Shown piece after piece: positions 16,927-26,064 of a DNA stretch of 64,000 nucleotides. Positions within the stretch are counted from its first letter, which is position 1; the number at the start of each line of letters is the position of its first letter. Made by a program: the position numbers and the translations under genes. The notes under the pieces are model-generated. The model did no database searches, was not told the origin of the DNA, and saw only the letters and a program-made list of their open reading frames with translations. Location: assembly GCA_029222685.1 (NCBI GenBank), contig JARHVB010000059.1, positions 143,545 to 207,544 of the forward strand, read 5' to 3'. The DNA comes from Terripilifer ovatus (GTDB lineage Bacteria; Pseudomonadota; Alphaproteobacteria; Rhizobiales; Beijerinckiaceae).

Positions 16927-18531
16927 CTAAACGGCGGCCTTGATCATGTCCGCTGCCTTCTCGCCGATCATGATGGTGGGCAGATTGGTGTTGCCGCTCG
17001 GCAGTTCAGGCATGATCGAGGCGTCGGCGACGCGCAATCCGTCGATGCCGCGCACCCTCAGCTGCGCATCGACGACGGCAGTGTCGTCCATGCCCATGCG
17101 GCAGGTCGAGACCGGATGCGAGCGATGGCCCGCATTGGCGCGGATGAAATCGGCGATCTCGTCGTCGCTCTGCTTCGCATCGCCCGGCGCCAGTTCACGA
17201 TCGATCATATCGCGCAGCGGCGATTGTGCGTAAAGGTTGCGGCAGGCGCGCACACCGCGCACCATCGTGTCGAGATCGGATGTCTCGCCGAACATGTTGA
17301 AGAAAATGCGCGGCGTGTCGGCGGGGTCCGCCGAGCGCAGCTTGACCCAGCCGCGCGATTGCGGATGCAGCGCGCCGATGCGGATCGAGAAGCAATAGTT
17401 CGGCGGCGGTGTCGCGCCGGGAAACCACAGTTCGGCGGAATTGCTCAACGTCATGGCGATGCATTGCACGTCGGGCCGGTCGAGCCCCTCGCGCGTGCGC
17501 AGGAACAGGTTGGCGGCCGCGCCATTGGTCGCGAACGGCCCGCCATGGTTGATGTACCAGTGCGCCAGTTCGGCGGCGGCGCGATCGAGCCGCAAAAACT
17601 TCGTCAGGCCGACCTTGCCGCGCGCTTTGTAGATATTGAGGATGTTGGGATGTTCGCTGAGATTCTGGCCGACGCCCGGCAGGTCATGCAGCGGCTTGAT
17701 GCCGACCGATTGAAGATGGTCTGCCGGCCCGATGCCCGACAGCATCAGGATCTGCGGCGAGTTATACGCGCCGCCCGAGACGATCACTTCGCGGCCGGCG
17801 CGCGCCTGTTCGAGCGCACGGCCCTGCGCATATTCAACGCCGACGGCGCGGCCTTTTTCCAGAAGGATGCGCGTTGTCGGCGCGCCGGTCCTGATCGTCA
17901 GGTTCGGCCGGTTCATCGCCGGATAAAGATAGGCGCGCGCCGTCGAGGCGCGCACCCCGTCGCCGGTGTTTTGCTCCATGCGCGCCAGCCCGTCCTGCGT
18001 CGCGCCGTTCGGATCGTCGTTGAAGGGGATGCCGGCGGCGAGCGCCGCCTCTTTGTGCGCGTCGAACAGCATCTCGGGATAGACGGTCGGGCTGATGCGG
18101 ACCGGGCCGCTCGCGCCGTGAAATTCGCTGTCGCCGCGCCAGCTGCTTTCCAGCTTGCGGAAGTAGGGCAGCACGTCCGCATAGCTCCAGCCGTCCAGCC
18201 CCTGCTGCCGCCACAGATCGTAATCGGTGGCATTGCCGCGAATGGCGATCATCGCGTTGATGGAGGACGAACCGCCCAGCGTGCGGCCGCGCTTGATTTC
18301 GAGCCTGCGATTGTTGAGGCCGGGCTCCGGCTCGGTCTCGAACCGCCAGGTGCCGAACCGGCCTTTGGCGACCTTGATGAAGGCCAGCGGCATGACCTGG
18401 AACGGATGGCGGTCGCGCCCGCCGGCTTCCAGCAGCAGCACGGAGACCTTGGGATCTTCGCTCAAGCGCGCGGCAATCACGGCGCCGGCGGAGCCGGAGC
18501 CGATGACGATGTAATCATAAGACGGGGTCAT
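16927..18531 (-). CDS. GMC-family FAD-dependent oxidoreductase (choline/alcohol dehydrogenase type)
   Basis: 534 residues, the standard size. The N-terminus has the FAD dinucleotide motif IGSGSAGAVIAARLSE followed by LLLEAGG. GGSSSINAMIAIRGN is GMC signature 1, SGGAYNSPQILMLSGIGP is signature 2, and GHRSHPVSTCRMG carries the active-site His region. It oxidises an alcohol to an aldehyde, passing electrons to O2 or a quinone. It follows a TctC gene by 24 bp on the same strand, so the pair probably imports and oxidises one compound. Specific substrate unknown; choline is possible, but no betaine genes are nearby. Confidence 0.9.
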   Translation of the reverse strand: MTPSYDYIVIGSGSAGAVIAARLSEDPKVSVLLLEAGGRDRHPFQVMPLAFIKVAKGRFGTWRFETEPEPGLNNRRLEIKRGRTLGGSSSINAMIAIRGNATDYDLWRQQGLDGWSYADVLPYFRKLESSWRGDSEFHGASGPVRISPTVYPEMLFDAHKEAALAAGIPFNDDPNGATQDGLARMEQNTGDGVRASTARAYLYPAMNRPNLTIRTGAPTTRILLEKGRAVGVEYAQGRALEQARAGREVIVSGGAYNSPQILMLSGIGPADHLQSVGIKPLHDLPGVGQNLSEHPNILNIYKARGKVGLTKFLRLDRAAAELAHWYINHGGPFATNGAAANLFLRTREGLDRPDVQCIAMTLSNSAELWFPGATPPPNYCFSIRIGALHPQSRGWVKLRSADPADTPRIFFNMFGETSDLDTMVRGVRACRNLYAQSPLRDMIDRELAPGDAKQSDDEIADFIRANAGHRSHPVSTCRMGMDDTAVVDAQLRVRGIDGLRVADASIMPELPSGNTNLPTIMIGEKAADMIKAAV

Positions 18532-18555
18532 AACTTTCCTGAAAGGCGAGGGCGA

Positions 18556-19536
18556 TTATTGCGGTTCGATTTTGGCGAGCTTCACATAGTCGGCCCAATC
18601 CTTCAGTTCCTTCTGAAACAGCGCATTCGCCTGTTCCGGCGTGTTGATGAACGGGTCGCCGCCGAACTTGTTGAGGAATTCCTTCGTCTCCGGCGTGACG
18701 AGGATCTCCTTGAACCATCCATTGAGCTTGTCGACAATCGGCTTTGGAATGCCGGTGGGACCCATGGCGGCGAACCAGCCGGTGAGGTCCATCGGCACGC
18801 CGAGTTCGGTCATCGTGGGAATGTCGGGGTTTGCGTCAAGCCGCGCGCCGGTCGAGACGGCGAGTGCGCGCAATCTGCCGGCGCGCACCTGGATCATCGT
18901 ATAGACAGGATCGAACATGCCGTAATCGATCTTGCCGCCGAGCTGGTCGTTGAGCGAATCCTGGCCGACCCGGTAGACGACTTCCAGGGCCTGGAGACCC
19001 AGCTTCTGCTTGTAGATTTCGCCCATCACCGTGCCGGTCGAGGCGGAGGTCGCATAGGTCGCCTTGTCGCCCTTGGTCTTGAGAAAGGCGGTGAGGTCGT
19101 CGAGCGTTTTCCATGGTTTGCTGGCGTCGACCGCGACCATGAAGGCCTGGCGGTTGAGCGTGGCGATGATCTCGATCGCCTTGCCCGCCTCCACCGGCGG
19201 CTTCTTGAACAGGTGCATGTTGGCGGCCACGGCGCTGCCGGCATGCACATAGATCGTGTAACCGTCAGGCTTCGCTCGCGCCGCATATTCAGTGGCGATA
19301 TTGCCGCTGGCGCCGAAGCGGTTCTCGACCAGGATGGTGCGGCCGGCCAGCGGCCGCAGCTTTTCGGCGAAATAGCGCACCAGAGTGTCGGAACCGCTGC
19401 CGGCGGGAAAGGCGCAGATGAAGACGATGTTGCGATCGGGATAGGAAGCTGCCTGCGCCTGTGCGGTTGTGTTTGCTGCCGCGAAGGCGAGCATGGCTGC
19501 GCCAAGAATGAAAGTCTTCGTCCCTCGAATGCTCAC
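18556..19536 (-). CDS. TctC/Bug-family solute-binding protein paired with a GMC oxidoreductase
   Basis: 326 residues, signal peptide ending near AQAQA. The Bug-family core includes YPDRNIVFICAFPAGSGSD, ILVENRFGASGNIA, AKPDGYTIYVHAG and YATSASTGTVMG. It starts at GTG 19536 with GGGAGG upstream (minus strand). It precedes the GMC gene by 24 bp, which ties transport to oxidation. No TctAB permease is encoded in the window. Confidence 0.9.
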   Translation of the reverse strand: MSIRGTKTFILGAAMLAFAAANTTAQAQAASYPDRNIVFICAFPAGSGSDTLVRYFAEKLRPLAGRTILVENRFGASGNIATEYAARAKPDGYTIYVHAGSAVAANMHLFKKPPVEAGKAIEIIATLNRQAFMVAVDASKPWKTLDDLTAFLKTKGDKATYATSASTGTVMGEIYKQKLGLQALEVVYRVGQDSLNDQLGGKIDYGMFDPVYTMIQVRAGRLRALAVSTGARLDANPDIPTMTELGVPMDLTGWFAAMGPTGIPKPIVDKLNGWFKEILVTPETKEFLNKFGGDPFINTPEQANALFQKELKDWADYVKLAKIEPQ

Positions 19537-19817
19537 GTTCGCCTCCCAGCGTTTGCAAAAGCAATTGGGATGATGCTGACATGCTTTGCAAGCCGGTGAA
19601 ACTTGCGGTCAACACAGTTTTGCGCCCAGCGTCGTCAGGCAATCAGGCGTGCAGGAACCTTGCGGAGCGCCTCGCGTTGAGGTGGCTACGCCGATGCGGC
19701 CATGTCGCCGGCAAAGCCTGCGAAGCCTTCCTGCAGCTTCCGGAATGTTCGTCATTGCAATGCATCTCGGCCGAATGGGTAGGGAGTTTAAGCAAATACA
19801 ATGAGTTATATGGGCAC
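19537..19817. other. Gene-free stretch upstream of the nadA promoter
   Basis: About 280 bp between the TctC start and the predicted nadA promoter. Short overlapping open frames on both strands have no recognisable product and poor start signals. No clear repeat or RNA gene is seen here; the functional signals of this intergenic region are in the 19818-19932 part, listed separately. Confidence 0.5.
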
Positions 19818-19846
19818 TTTACGAATGGCGCGCGTCGCACTATATT
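19818..19846 (+). promoter_or_regulatory. Predicted sigma-70-type promoter of nadA
   Basis: TTTACG at 19818-19823 and TATATT at 19841-19846 are separated by 17 bp, a good match to -35/-10 spacing. Transcription would begin near 19853, inside the first palindrome, which suits repression. Confidence 0.5.
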
Positions 19847-19865
19847 TATGCTCGAATAGAGTATA
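19847..19865. promoter_or_regulatory. Candidate NAD-responsive operator 1 (TATGCTC-N5-GAGTATA)
   Basis: A 19-bp inverted repeat with 6 of 7 matching arm positions abuts the predicted -10 box. The same architecture recurs at 19904-19922. Alphaproteobacterial nad genes are controlled by NadQ or NrtR-type repressors at palindromes; which one applies here is inference. Confidence 0.55.
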
Positions 19866-19871
19866 AGGACC

Positions 19872-19894
19872 AGCCGGCGTAGCCGGCTTTTTGA
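19872..19894 (+). terminator. Terminator-like hairpin in the nadA leader
   Basis: AGCCGGC-GTA-GCCGGCT followed by TTTT forms a 7-bp GC-rich stem with a short U tract. It lies between the predicted promoter and the nadA start, so it could attenuate nadA transcription. The outer segments GAGTATAA (19859-19866) and TTATACTC (19903-19910) are perfectly complementary and would enclose it. Confidence 0.5.
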
Positions 19895-19903
19895 GGCCCG
19901 AGT

Positions 19904-19922
19904 TATACTCAGAGAGAGTAAA
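19904..19922. promoter_or_regulatory. Candidate NAD-responsive operator 2 (TATACTC-N5-GAGTAAA)
   Basis: Same 7-5-7 layout as operator 1, 57 bp downstream, with 6 of 7 arm matches. It ends at the purine-rich ribosome-binding region AAAGAGGG of nadA, so bound protein could block elongation or loop with site 1. Confidence 0.5.
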
Positions 19923-19932
19923 AGAGGGTATC

Positions 19933-21027
19933 ATGCAGACCGCCTTCCAGACCCAGCCTATCGTTGAGCGCCCCGGCAATATCCTGAAAGCCGCTCAGGC
20001 CAGCGCTGCCGCGCGCTTTGGCGTTCTGCCGATGCCCAACCTTGCCTGGACGCCGGAAGTCGAGCGCGAGACGGCGCATCTGTATGAGAAGGTGAAGGCC
20101 GTCATTCCGCCGGTCGAATGGCCGTTCCATGCGCCTTACGTGAAGGCGATCAACGACCTCAAGAAAGAGCGCAACGCCGTCATCCTGGCGCATAATTACC
20201 AGACGCCGGAAATCTACAACTGCGTCGCCGACGTGGTCGGCGACTCGCTGCAGCTTGCCAAGCTCGCCACCAAGACGCCGGCCGACATCATCATCCAGGG
20301 CGGCGTGCATTTCATGGCCGAGACCTCGAAATTGCTCAATCCGGGCAAGACCGTGCTCATCCCGGATTCGAAGGCCGGGTGCTCGCTGGCCGAATCGATC
20401 ACCGGCGCCGACGTGCGCCTGCTGCGCCAGCGTTATCCCGGGGTGCCGGTGGTGGCTTACGTTAACACGTCGGCCGATGTGAAGGCGGAAGTCGATATCT
20501 GCTGCACCTCGTCCAATGCGCTCAAGGTCGTCGAGAGCATGGGCTCGGATCGCGTCATCTTCCTGCCGGATCGCTATCTGGCCATGAACGTACAGGCGCA
20601 GACGAAGGTGAAGATCATCGCCTGGCATGGCGCCTGCGAAGTGCACGAGCGTTTCACCGCCGAGGAACTGCTGCGCTATCGCGCCGACGATCCGTCGATC
20701 CAGATCATCGCCCATCCGGAATGCCCGCCGGAAGTCATTGAGGTGTCGGACTTCGCCGGCTCGACCGCCGCGATGATCGACTTCGTCAAGACGAAGAAGC
20801 CCAAGCGCGTGCTGCTCGTCACCGAATGCTCGATGGCGTCCAATGTGGAAGCCGAGACCAAGGGCACGGAATTCGTCAAGCCGTGCAATCTCTGCCCGCA
20901 CATGAAGCGCATCACCCTGCCGAAGATCCTCGAAAGTCTCGTCTACATGCGCGAGGAAGTGACGATCGATCCGGCGCTCGCCGAGCGCGCACGCCGCTCC
21001 GTCGAGCGCATGATTGAATTGGGATGA
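19933..21027 (+). CDS. nadA: Quinolinate synthase A
   Basis: 364 residues. NadA condenses iminoaspartate with dihydroxyacetone phosphate to form quinolinate for NAD synthesis, using a [4Fe-4S] cluster. Cluster and active-site regions are visible: AHNYQTPEIYNCVADVVGDS, CCTSSNALKVVESM, AWHGACEVHERF, AHPECPPEV and KPCNLCPHMKRI. ATG 19933 is fixed by AAAGAGGG and by family N-termini. The gene stands alone; nadB and nadC, often linked, are not in the window. A long leader with two palindromes and a hairpin suggests regulation by NAD status. Confidence 0.95.
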   Translation: MQTAFQTQPIVERPGNILKAAQASAAARFGVLPMPNLAWTPEVERETAHLYEKVKAVIPPVEWPFHAPYVKAINDLKKERNAVILAHNYQTPEIYNCVADVVGDSLQLAKLATKTPADIIIQGGVHFMAETSKLLNPGKTVLIPDSKAGCSLAESITGADVRLLRQRYPGVPVVAYVNTSADVKAEVDICCTSSNALKVVESMGSDRVIFLPDRYLAMNVQAQTKVKIIAWHGACEVHERFTAEELLRYRADDPSIQIIAHPECPPEVIEVSDFAGSTAAMIDFVKTKKPKRVLLVTECSMASNVEAETKGTEFVKPCNLCPHMKRITLPKILESLVYMREEVTIDPALAERARRSVERMIELG

Positions 21028-21037
21028 GAAGAGTGCG

Positions 21038-21068
21038 AACCCTTCTCCCGCCCCGCGGGAGAAGGGTT
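21038..21068. terminator. Hairpin between convergent nadA and dnaE2
   Basis: AACCCTTCTCCCGC and GCGGGAGAAGGGTT form a perfect 14-bp stem with a CCC loop between the two convergent stop codons. It probably terminates transcription from both sides, although the flanking T/A tracts are short. Confidence 0.7.
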
Positions 21069-24000
21069 TAGTGAAAATCTCTTGATTTAGGCATGATCCG
21101 CACATTGCGCGGATGATGCGGCCGGCGCGGTGGCTGCGGATGAATGAATTCATCCGCCATCGAAAGCACCAGTTTGGGGCGGTGATCTTCCGATAGGCGA
21201 TCGAGTTCAGCTGTGCGGTCGAATAGACGTTCGGTCATGACATGGATGACGTTCTCCTTACTTTTCTGCACGCGGCCTTCCACCACCAGCAGCCGCGCCC
21301 CCATCGCTTCCTTGCGGAAATGCTCGAACGTGCGCGTCCACATGATGAGATTGGCAATGCCGGTCTCATCCTCCAGCGTAATGAAAATGGCATTGCCCTT
21401 ACCGGGTCTCTGCCGCACCAGCACCACGCCCGCCGTCTTGATGCGTGCGCCATCCCTGCAATTGGCGATGTCGGCGCAGCTTAATATATTCTCGCTTTCG
21501 AACAGGCCACGCAGGATCTGCATCGGATGGCCTTTCAGCGACAGATGCGTCGTCTGATAATCGGCGGCGATATGTTCGCCCAGTGCCATGGCGGGCAGCC
21601 ACACATCCTGATCCTTGCCGAGTTCGCGCGCATCGGCGGCGGCGAACAGCGGCAGCGGCTTGTCATTGGGCAGGCGGCGCACCGCCCATAGCGCCTTGCG
21701 CCGGTCGAGCCCGATGGAGCGGAAGGCATCGGCATCGGCAAGCCGCCGCAACACGCTGTTGGAAAGGCCAGAGCGTGTCGCCAATTCTTCGATCGAGACA
21801 TAAGGCACATGCCGCATGGCGACGAGACGCTCTGCGTCGGCCTGTGCCATGCCGTCGATCTGGCGAAAGCCGATGCGCAGCGCCAGCCGGCCTTCCTCAA
21901 ATTCGAGCGTATTGTCCCACTCGCTGAAACTCACATCGATCTCATGGATCGGCACGCCATTCTTTTCCGCATCCTGGACAATCTGCGAGGGCGCATAAAA
22001 GCCCATGGGCTGGGAGTTGAGCAGGGCACAGGCGAAAACGGCGGGGTAACGGCATTTGATGAAAGAGGAGACAAGAACCAGCTTGGCAAAAGAAGCCGCA
22101 TGGCTTTCAGGGAAGCCGTATTCGCCAAAGCCTTTGATCTGGTTGTAGCAGCGCTGGGCGAAATCGCGTTCATACCCACGGGCAACCATGCGTTCGACCA
22201 TCATGGTTTCGAATTTATGGATCGTGCCGTTATGGCGGAAGGTTGCCATGGCCTTGCGCAACCCATTTGCCTCATCGGCGGTGAACTCCGCCGCGACCAT
22301 GGCAAGTTCCATCGCCTGTTCTTGAAACAGCGGAACGCCTTTCGTACGTTCAAGGACTTTGTACAATTCGTCAGGCTTATGTGGATGCTTTGGCGAAGGA
22401 AATACAATCTTATTCTTCTTATCTTCTCGTCGCTTTAGATAAGGATGCACCATATCGCCCTGGATCGGTCCTGGTCGGACAATCGCGACTTGAATCACGA
22501 GATCGTAGAATTCACGCGGTTTCAATCGAGGCAGCATGTTCATCTGCGCGCGGCTCTCGACCTGGAAAACGCCTAGCGACTCGCCTTTGCAAAGCATGTC
22601 GTAGACATCTTTGATTTCGTCTGGATTGGTGGGCACATCGGCAAGACCCATCTCAATACCAAGATGATCTTTCATCGCTTCGAATGCTTTGCGGATGCAG
22701 GTCAGCATGCCCAGCGCCAGCACATCGACTTTCATCAGGCCGAGCGCATCGATGTCGTCCTTGTCCCATTCGATGAAGGTGCGGTCCTTCATTGCCGCAT
22801 TGCCGATAGGTACGGTTTCATCGAGCCTGCTGCGCGATAGAACGAACCCGCCGACATGTTGGGACAGGTGGCGGGGGAATCCCATCAGCCGGATGGCTAG
22901 ATCGATGGCGCGGCGGATCGATGGATTGGCGGGGTCGAGCGCCGCCTCCTTGATCTGGCTGTCCTTGATGGGCCCACCCCAGCTTCCCCACACGGTGGAC
23001 GACAGTTTGGCGGTGACGTCTTCGGTCAGGCCCAGCGCCTTGCCGACATCGCGGATGGCGCTGCGCGAGCGATAGCTGATGACGGTCGCGGCAATGCCGG
23101 CCCGATGACGGCCATAGCGCTCATAGATATGCTGGATCACTTCCTCGCGCCGCTCGTGTTCGAAATCGACATCGATGTCCGGCGGCTCGCGCCGCTCTTT
23201 GGAAAGAAAGCGGGCGAAGAGAAGATTACTTTCAGCGGGATCGACGGCGGTGATACCAAGAATATAGCAGACGGCCGAATTGGCGGCTGAGCCACGGCCC
23301 TGGCAGAGAATACCTTCGTCATCGGCAAAGCGGACGATGTCGCGAATGGTCAGGAAATATCGCTCGTATTCGAGGTCATTGATGAGTTTGAGCTCTTTTT
23401 CCACCTGCTCCTGAACTTTTGCCGGAACGCCCTTGGGATAGCGGATCAAAGAATGCTTCTCGACCAGTTCCCTGAGCCAGCTTTCAGGCGTCTTGCCGGG
23501 CGGGATTGGTTCATCGGGATATTCGTATTTAAGTTCGGCAAGAGAAAATGAGATGCGATCGAGCAGATGTCCCGTCTCCTCGATCGCTTCGGGCGCATCG
23601 CGAAACAGCCGCGTCATCTCTCTTGGTTCCTTGAGATGCCGCTCGGCATTCGCTTCGAGTATGCGGCCGATGGTGTCGATGGTCTTGCCTTCGCGGATGC
23701 AGGTCACGACATCCTGCAAGTCGCGCTGTTCGGGCGCGTGATAAAGCACGTCGTTGCTCGCAAGCAGCGGAATGCGTGCATTTCGCGCCAGTGTCGCGAG
23801 CCGCGCCAGCCTGCGACGGTCGTCGCCGCGCCGATGCATGGTGGCCGCCAGCCAGAGAGAGCCGGGCGCTGCCTCGCGCAGGCGTGGAAGCAGGCTTTCA
23901 AGGCCATCAAACCGCCGCTCCGGCATGACGACAAGGAGGAGATTTGACGTATTGCTGAGAAGATCGTCGAGAGTGAGAAGGCATTCGCCTTTCTTGCCGC

Positions 24001-24421
24001 GGTGGTTGCCCTCGGTCAGCAGCCGGCAGATCCTGCCCCAGCCGACGCGGTCTTCGGGATAGACGAGAATGTCGGGCGTGCCGTCGGTGAAGGCGAGCCG
24101 CGTGCCGACCGCCAGCTTGAAAGCCTCGGCCGCTGCCTTCAGAAGCTCGGCTTCTTCGGCCTCTATTCTCTGTCTTTCGGTGAGCGTGTACTCGCCGGGC
24201 GAGGAGCCTTCGCGTTCGCGGATCACCGGCGGCTTGCCGGTCTCGCGCAATTCGTTGAGCGCCGCATAGGCGCGCACGACGCCGGCCACGGTGTTGCGGT
24301 CGGCGATGCCGATGCCGGCATGGCCCAGCGCCAAAGCGGTGAGCACCAGGTCGCTGGCATGGGAGGCGCCGCGCAGGAAGGAGAAATTGCTGGCGGTGGC
24401 GAATTCCGCATAGCGCGTCAT
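21068..24421 (-). CDS. dnaE2: Error-prone DNA polymerase DnaE2 (ImuC)
   Basis: 1117 residues, a C-family polymerase lacking the DnaE1 tail. The order is PHP domain (YAEFATASNFSFLRGASH at the N-terminus), polymerase core with the catalytic acidic motif PPDIDVDFEHERREEV, GRGSAANSAVCYILGIT, fingers, helix-hairpin-helix, and an OB-fold near residue 990 (AGVVLVRQRPGKGNAIFITLEDE). In the ImuA-ImuB-DnaE2 mutasome it performs translesion synthesis and SOS mutagenesis. ATG 24421 overlaps the imuB stop as ATGA, indicating coupled translation and shared LexA control. Confidence 0.95.
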   Translation of the reverse strand: MTRYAEFATASNFSFLRGASHASDLVLTALALGHAGIGIADRNTVAGVVRAYAALNELRETGKPPVIREREGSSPGEYTLTERQRIEAEEAELLKAAAEAFKLAVGTRLAFTDGTPDILVYPEDRVGWGRICRLLTEGNHRGKKGECLLTLDDLLSNTSNLLLVVMPERRFDGLESLLPRLREAAPGSLWLAATMHRRGDDRRRLARLATLARNARIPLLASNDVLYHAPEQRDLQDVVTCIREGKTIDTIGRILEANAERHLKEPREMTRLFRDAPEAIEETGHLLDRISFSLAELKYEYPDEPIPPGKTPESWLRELVEKHSLIRYPKGVPAKVQEQVEKELKLINDLEYERYFLTIRDIVRFADDEGILCQGRGSAANSAVCYILGITAVDPAESNLLFARFLSKERREPPDIDVDFEHERREEVIQHIYERYGRHRAGIAATVISYRSRSAIRDVGKALGLTEDVTAKLSSTVWGSWGGPIKDSQIKEAALDPANPSIRRAIDLAIRLMGFPRHLSQHVGGFVLSRSRLDETVPIGNAAMKDRTFIEWDKDDIDALGLMKVDVLALGMLTCIRKAFEAMKDHLGIEMGLADVPTNPDEIKDVYDMLCKGESLGVFQVESRAQMNMLPRLKPREFYDLVIQVAIVRPGPIQGDMVHPYLKRREDKKNKIVFPSPKHPHKPDELYKVLERTKGVPLFQEQAMELAMVAAEFTADEANGLRKAMATFRHNGTIHKFETMMVERMVARGYERDFAQRCYNQIKGFGEYGFPESHAASFAKLVLVSSFIKCRYPAVFACALLNSQPMGFYAPSQIVQDAEKNGVPIHEIDVSFSEWDNTLEFEEGRLALRIGFRQIDGMAQADAERLVAMRHVPYVSIEELATRSGLSNSVLRRLADADAFRSIGLDRRKALWAVRRLPNDKPLPLFAAADARELGKDQDVWLPAMALGEHIAADYQTTHLSLKGHPMQILRGLFESENILSCADIANCRDGARIKTAGVVLVRQRPGKGNAIFITLEDETGIANLIMWTRTFEHFRKEAMGARLLVVEGRVQKSKENVIHVMTERLFDRTAELDRLSEDHRPKLVLSMADEFIHPQPPRRPHHPRNVRIMPKSRDFH

Positions 24422-26064
24422 GCGAACAACCCATGCAGATACCACAAGGTCTTGGCCGGTGGATTCCTGTAAGGGCCGGCGCGAAACAGCCAGAAACGCC
24501 GGCCGTTTACATCTTCGACCCGATAATAATCGCGCGTCGGTGTTCCGCTTTCACGCCGCCACCATTCCGGCGCGATCCGTTCAGGACCCTCCGCCAAAGC
24601 GATTTCATGCCATGACCGCCGCCATTGAAAGCGCCTCGGCGGCCCATCGGGAGCTTCGGCTGTGGTCTCGACCGGTTGCGGCGGATCGAAAAGCTGCAAC
24701 GGCCGCAAGGGTGGCTCGTATGGCTCGGGCGCCGGCCAGTTCAGTGTGGTGGCTGTCCCCTTGCCTGATTCATAAGTCACCGGCACGGCGAAGGCGGTTC
24801 GATGCGGATCGTGCGTATCTCTCGCGATGAAGCGCTGCACGCGGTCGCGGCCGAACCGCGCCACCAGTCGGTCGATCAGATCGGCGACATCGCTCTCTTC
24901 GTTAATTCTCCCATCGAGACTGACCTGTGCTTCATCAAGCGGCTCGGCGACCGGCACGGTAAAGCGGATGAGATCGAAGCCGAAGCCGGGATCGAGCGGA
25001 TCGTCGAGCGCCTCGAGCTTTTCTCGATAAAGCCGAAGCACCACTTTCGGGTCGCGGACCGGCCGCCCGGTCTCCACCGCGATCCGCGTCACCTGGCCGT
25101 CGCTGCGGAAAAAACTCGCTTCAAAATAACGGCCGCCTTCGCCGCGCTTGTGCAGAAGATCGGCGATCTGCATCATCAGCCGCGTCAGGGTCGCTTCGAT
25201 GTCCGATGTCCGCGCGATCGGCTCGGCGAAATGCCGCTCGGCCATGCAGGCGGGCGGCGGCCGCCGCGGCGTGATACGGATGTCCTCGCGGCCCAGCACA
25301 CGCCGCAACCTCGCCAGCAGATCGTCGCCGAAGCGCGCCGCCAGCGGTATCGTCGGCCGCTCGGCCAAAGCCGCAATGGTCTTGAGGCCAGCGCGTGACA
25401 GCCCATGGACAATGTCGGAGGCAATGCCCAGGGCGGCAACCGGCAGAGGACCAACGGCCCGCGCCTCGCCGCCTGGCGGCACGATGCCGCCGCGGCCGAA
25501 CCGCGCCAGCGCGCGGGCCGCATCGGGCGTGCCGGCGATGGCCATGCGAAGATTGAGGCCGCCATGGGCAAAGCGGCGGCCGATATCGTTCAACAGGCTT
25601 TCCTCGCCGCCGAAGAGATGGGCGCAGCCGGAAATGTCGAGCAAGAGCCCATGCGGTGGATCAAGCGCCACCAGCGGCGTCCAGCGGTCGCACAGATCGG
25701 CGATGCGCTCAACGCAGGCGTCGTCGGCCACCGCATCGAGCGCAACCACGTCGATGGCCGGAACCCGCGCGCGCGCATCCGCCAACGCCAGCCCCGGTGT
25801 CAGCCCCAGCGCCAGCGCCCGTGCATCGACGGCCATGAGCCGCAACGCGCCGTTGATCTTGTCGACGATGACCAGCGGCGCCTCATCCTGCGTCGCGCCA
25901 TCTTGTTTGTTCCGCAAGTGCGGGATCTGTGAGTGCACTCGCGGGCCAGTCTGGCCTTGCACCCGGTCGGTTGGCAGAAACGGCGCCCACAGGGCGAGGT
26001 AGCGCCGGTCGTGCCCGGCCAGGCTCCTGCTCGCGTTGCCTGTTACGGAAACATCTTTCGTCAC
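24418..26064 (-). CDS. imuB: ImuB, Y-family polymerase-like mutasome protein
   Basis: About 548 residues, beginning near RRYLALWAPFLPTDR. It has the Y-family fold but lacks the catalytic carboxylates of active polymerases, as known for ImuB, which acts as a hub recruiting ImuA, DnaE2 and the beta clamp. PHGLLLDISGCAHLFGGE and RAGLKTIAALAERP mark the palm and helix-hairpin-helix regions. The C-terminal YYRVEDVNGRRFWLFRAGPY is typical. The start is uncertain: GTG 26064 has GGAG seven bases upstream and lies inside imuA, whereas the open frame extends to 26160. It overlaps imuA by about 180 bp and dnaE2 by 4 bp. Confidence 0.9.
   Translation of the reverse strand: MTKDVSVTGNASRSLAGHDRRYLALWAPFLPTDRVQGQTGPRVHSQIPHLRNKQDGATQDEAPLVIVDKINGALRLMAVDARALALGLTPGLALADARARVPAIDVVALDAVADDACVERIADLCDRWTPLVALDPPHGLLLDISGCAHLFGGEESLLNDIGRRFAHGGLNLRMAIAGTPDAARALARFGRGGIVPPGGEARAVGPLPVAALGIASDIVHGLSRAGLKTIAALAERPTIPLAARFGDDLLARLRRVLGREDIRITPRRPPPACMAERHFAEPIARTSDIEATLTRLMMQIADLLHKRGEGGRYFEASFFRSDGQVTRIAVETGRPVRDPKVVLRLYREKLEALDDPLDPGFGFDLIRFTVPVAEPLDEAQVSLDGRINEESDVADLIDRLVARFGRDRVQRFIARDTHDPHRTAFAVPVTYESGKGTATTLNWPAPEPYEPPLRPLQLFDPPQPVETTAEAPDGPPRRFQWRRSWHEIALAEGPERIAPEWWRRESGTPTRDYYRVEDVNGRRFWLFRAGPYRNPPAKTLWYLHGLFA

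Noticed and set aside
17116..19599. 827-codon plus-strand open frame across the GMC oxidoreductase and TctC genes
   Set aside because: It spans two unrelated genes on the opposite strand that both carry intact family motifs. The long frame results from high GC content and codon bias.
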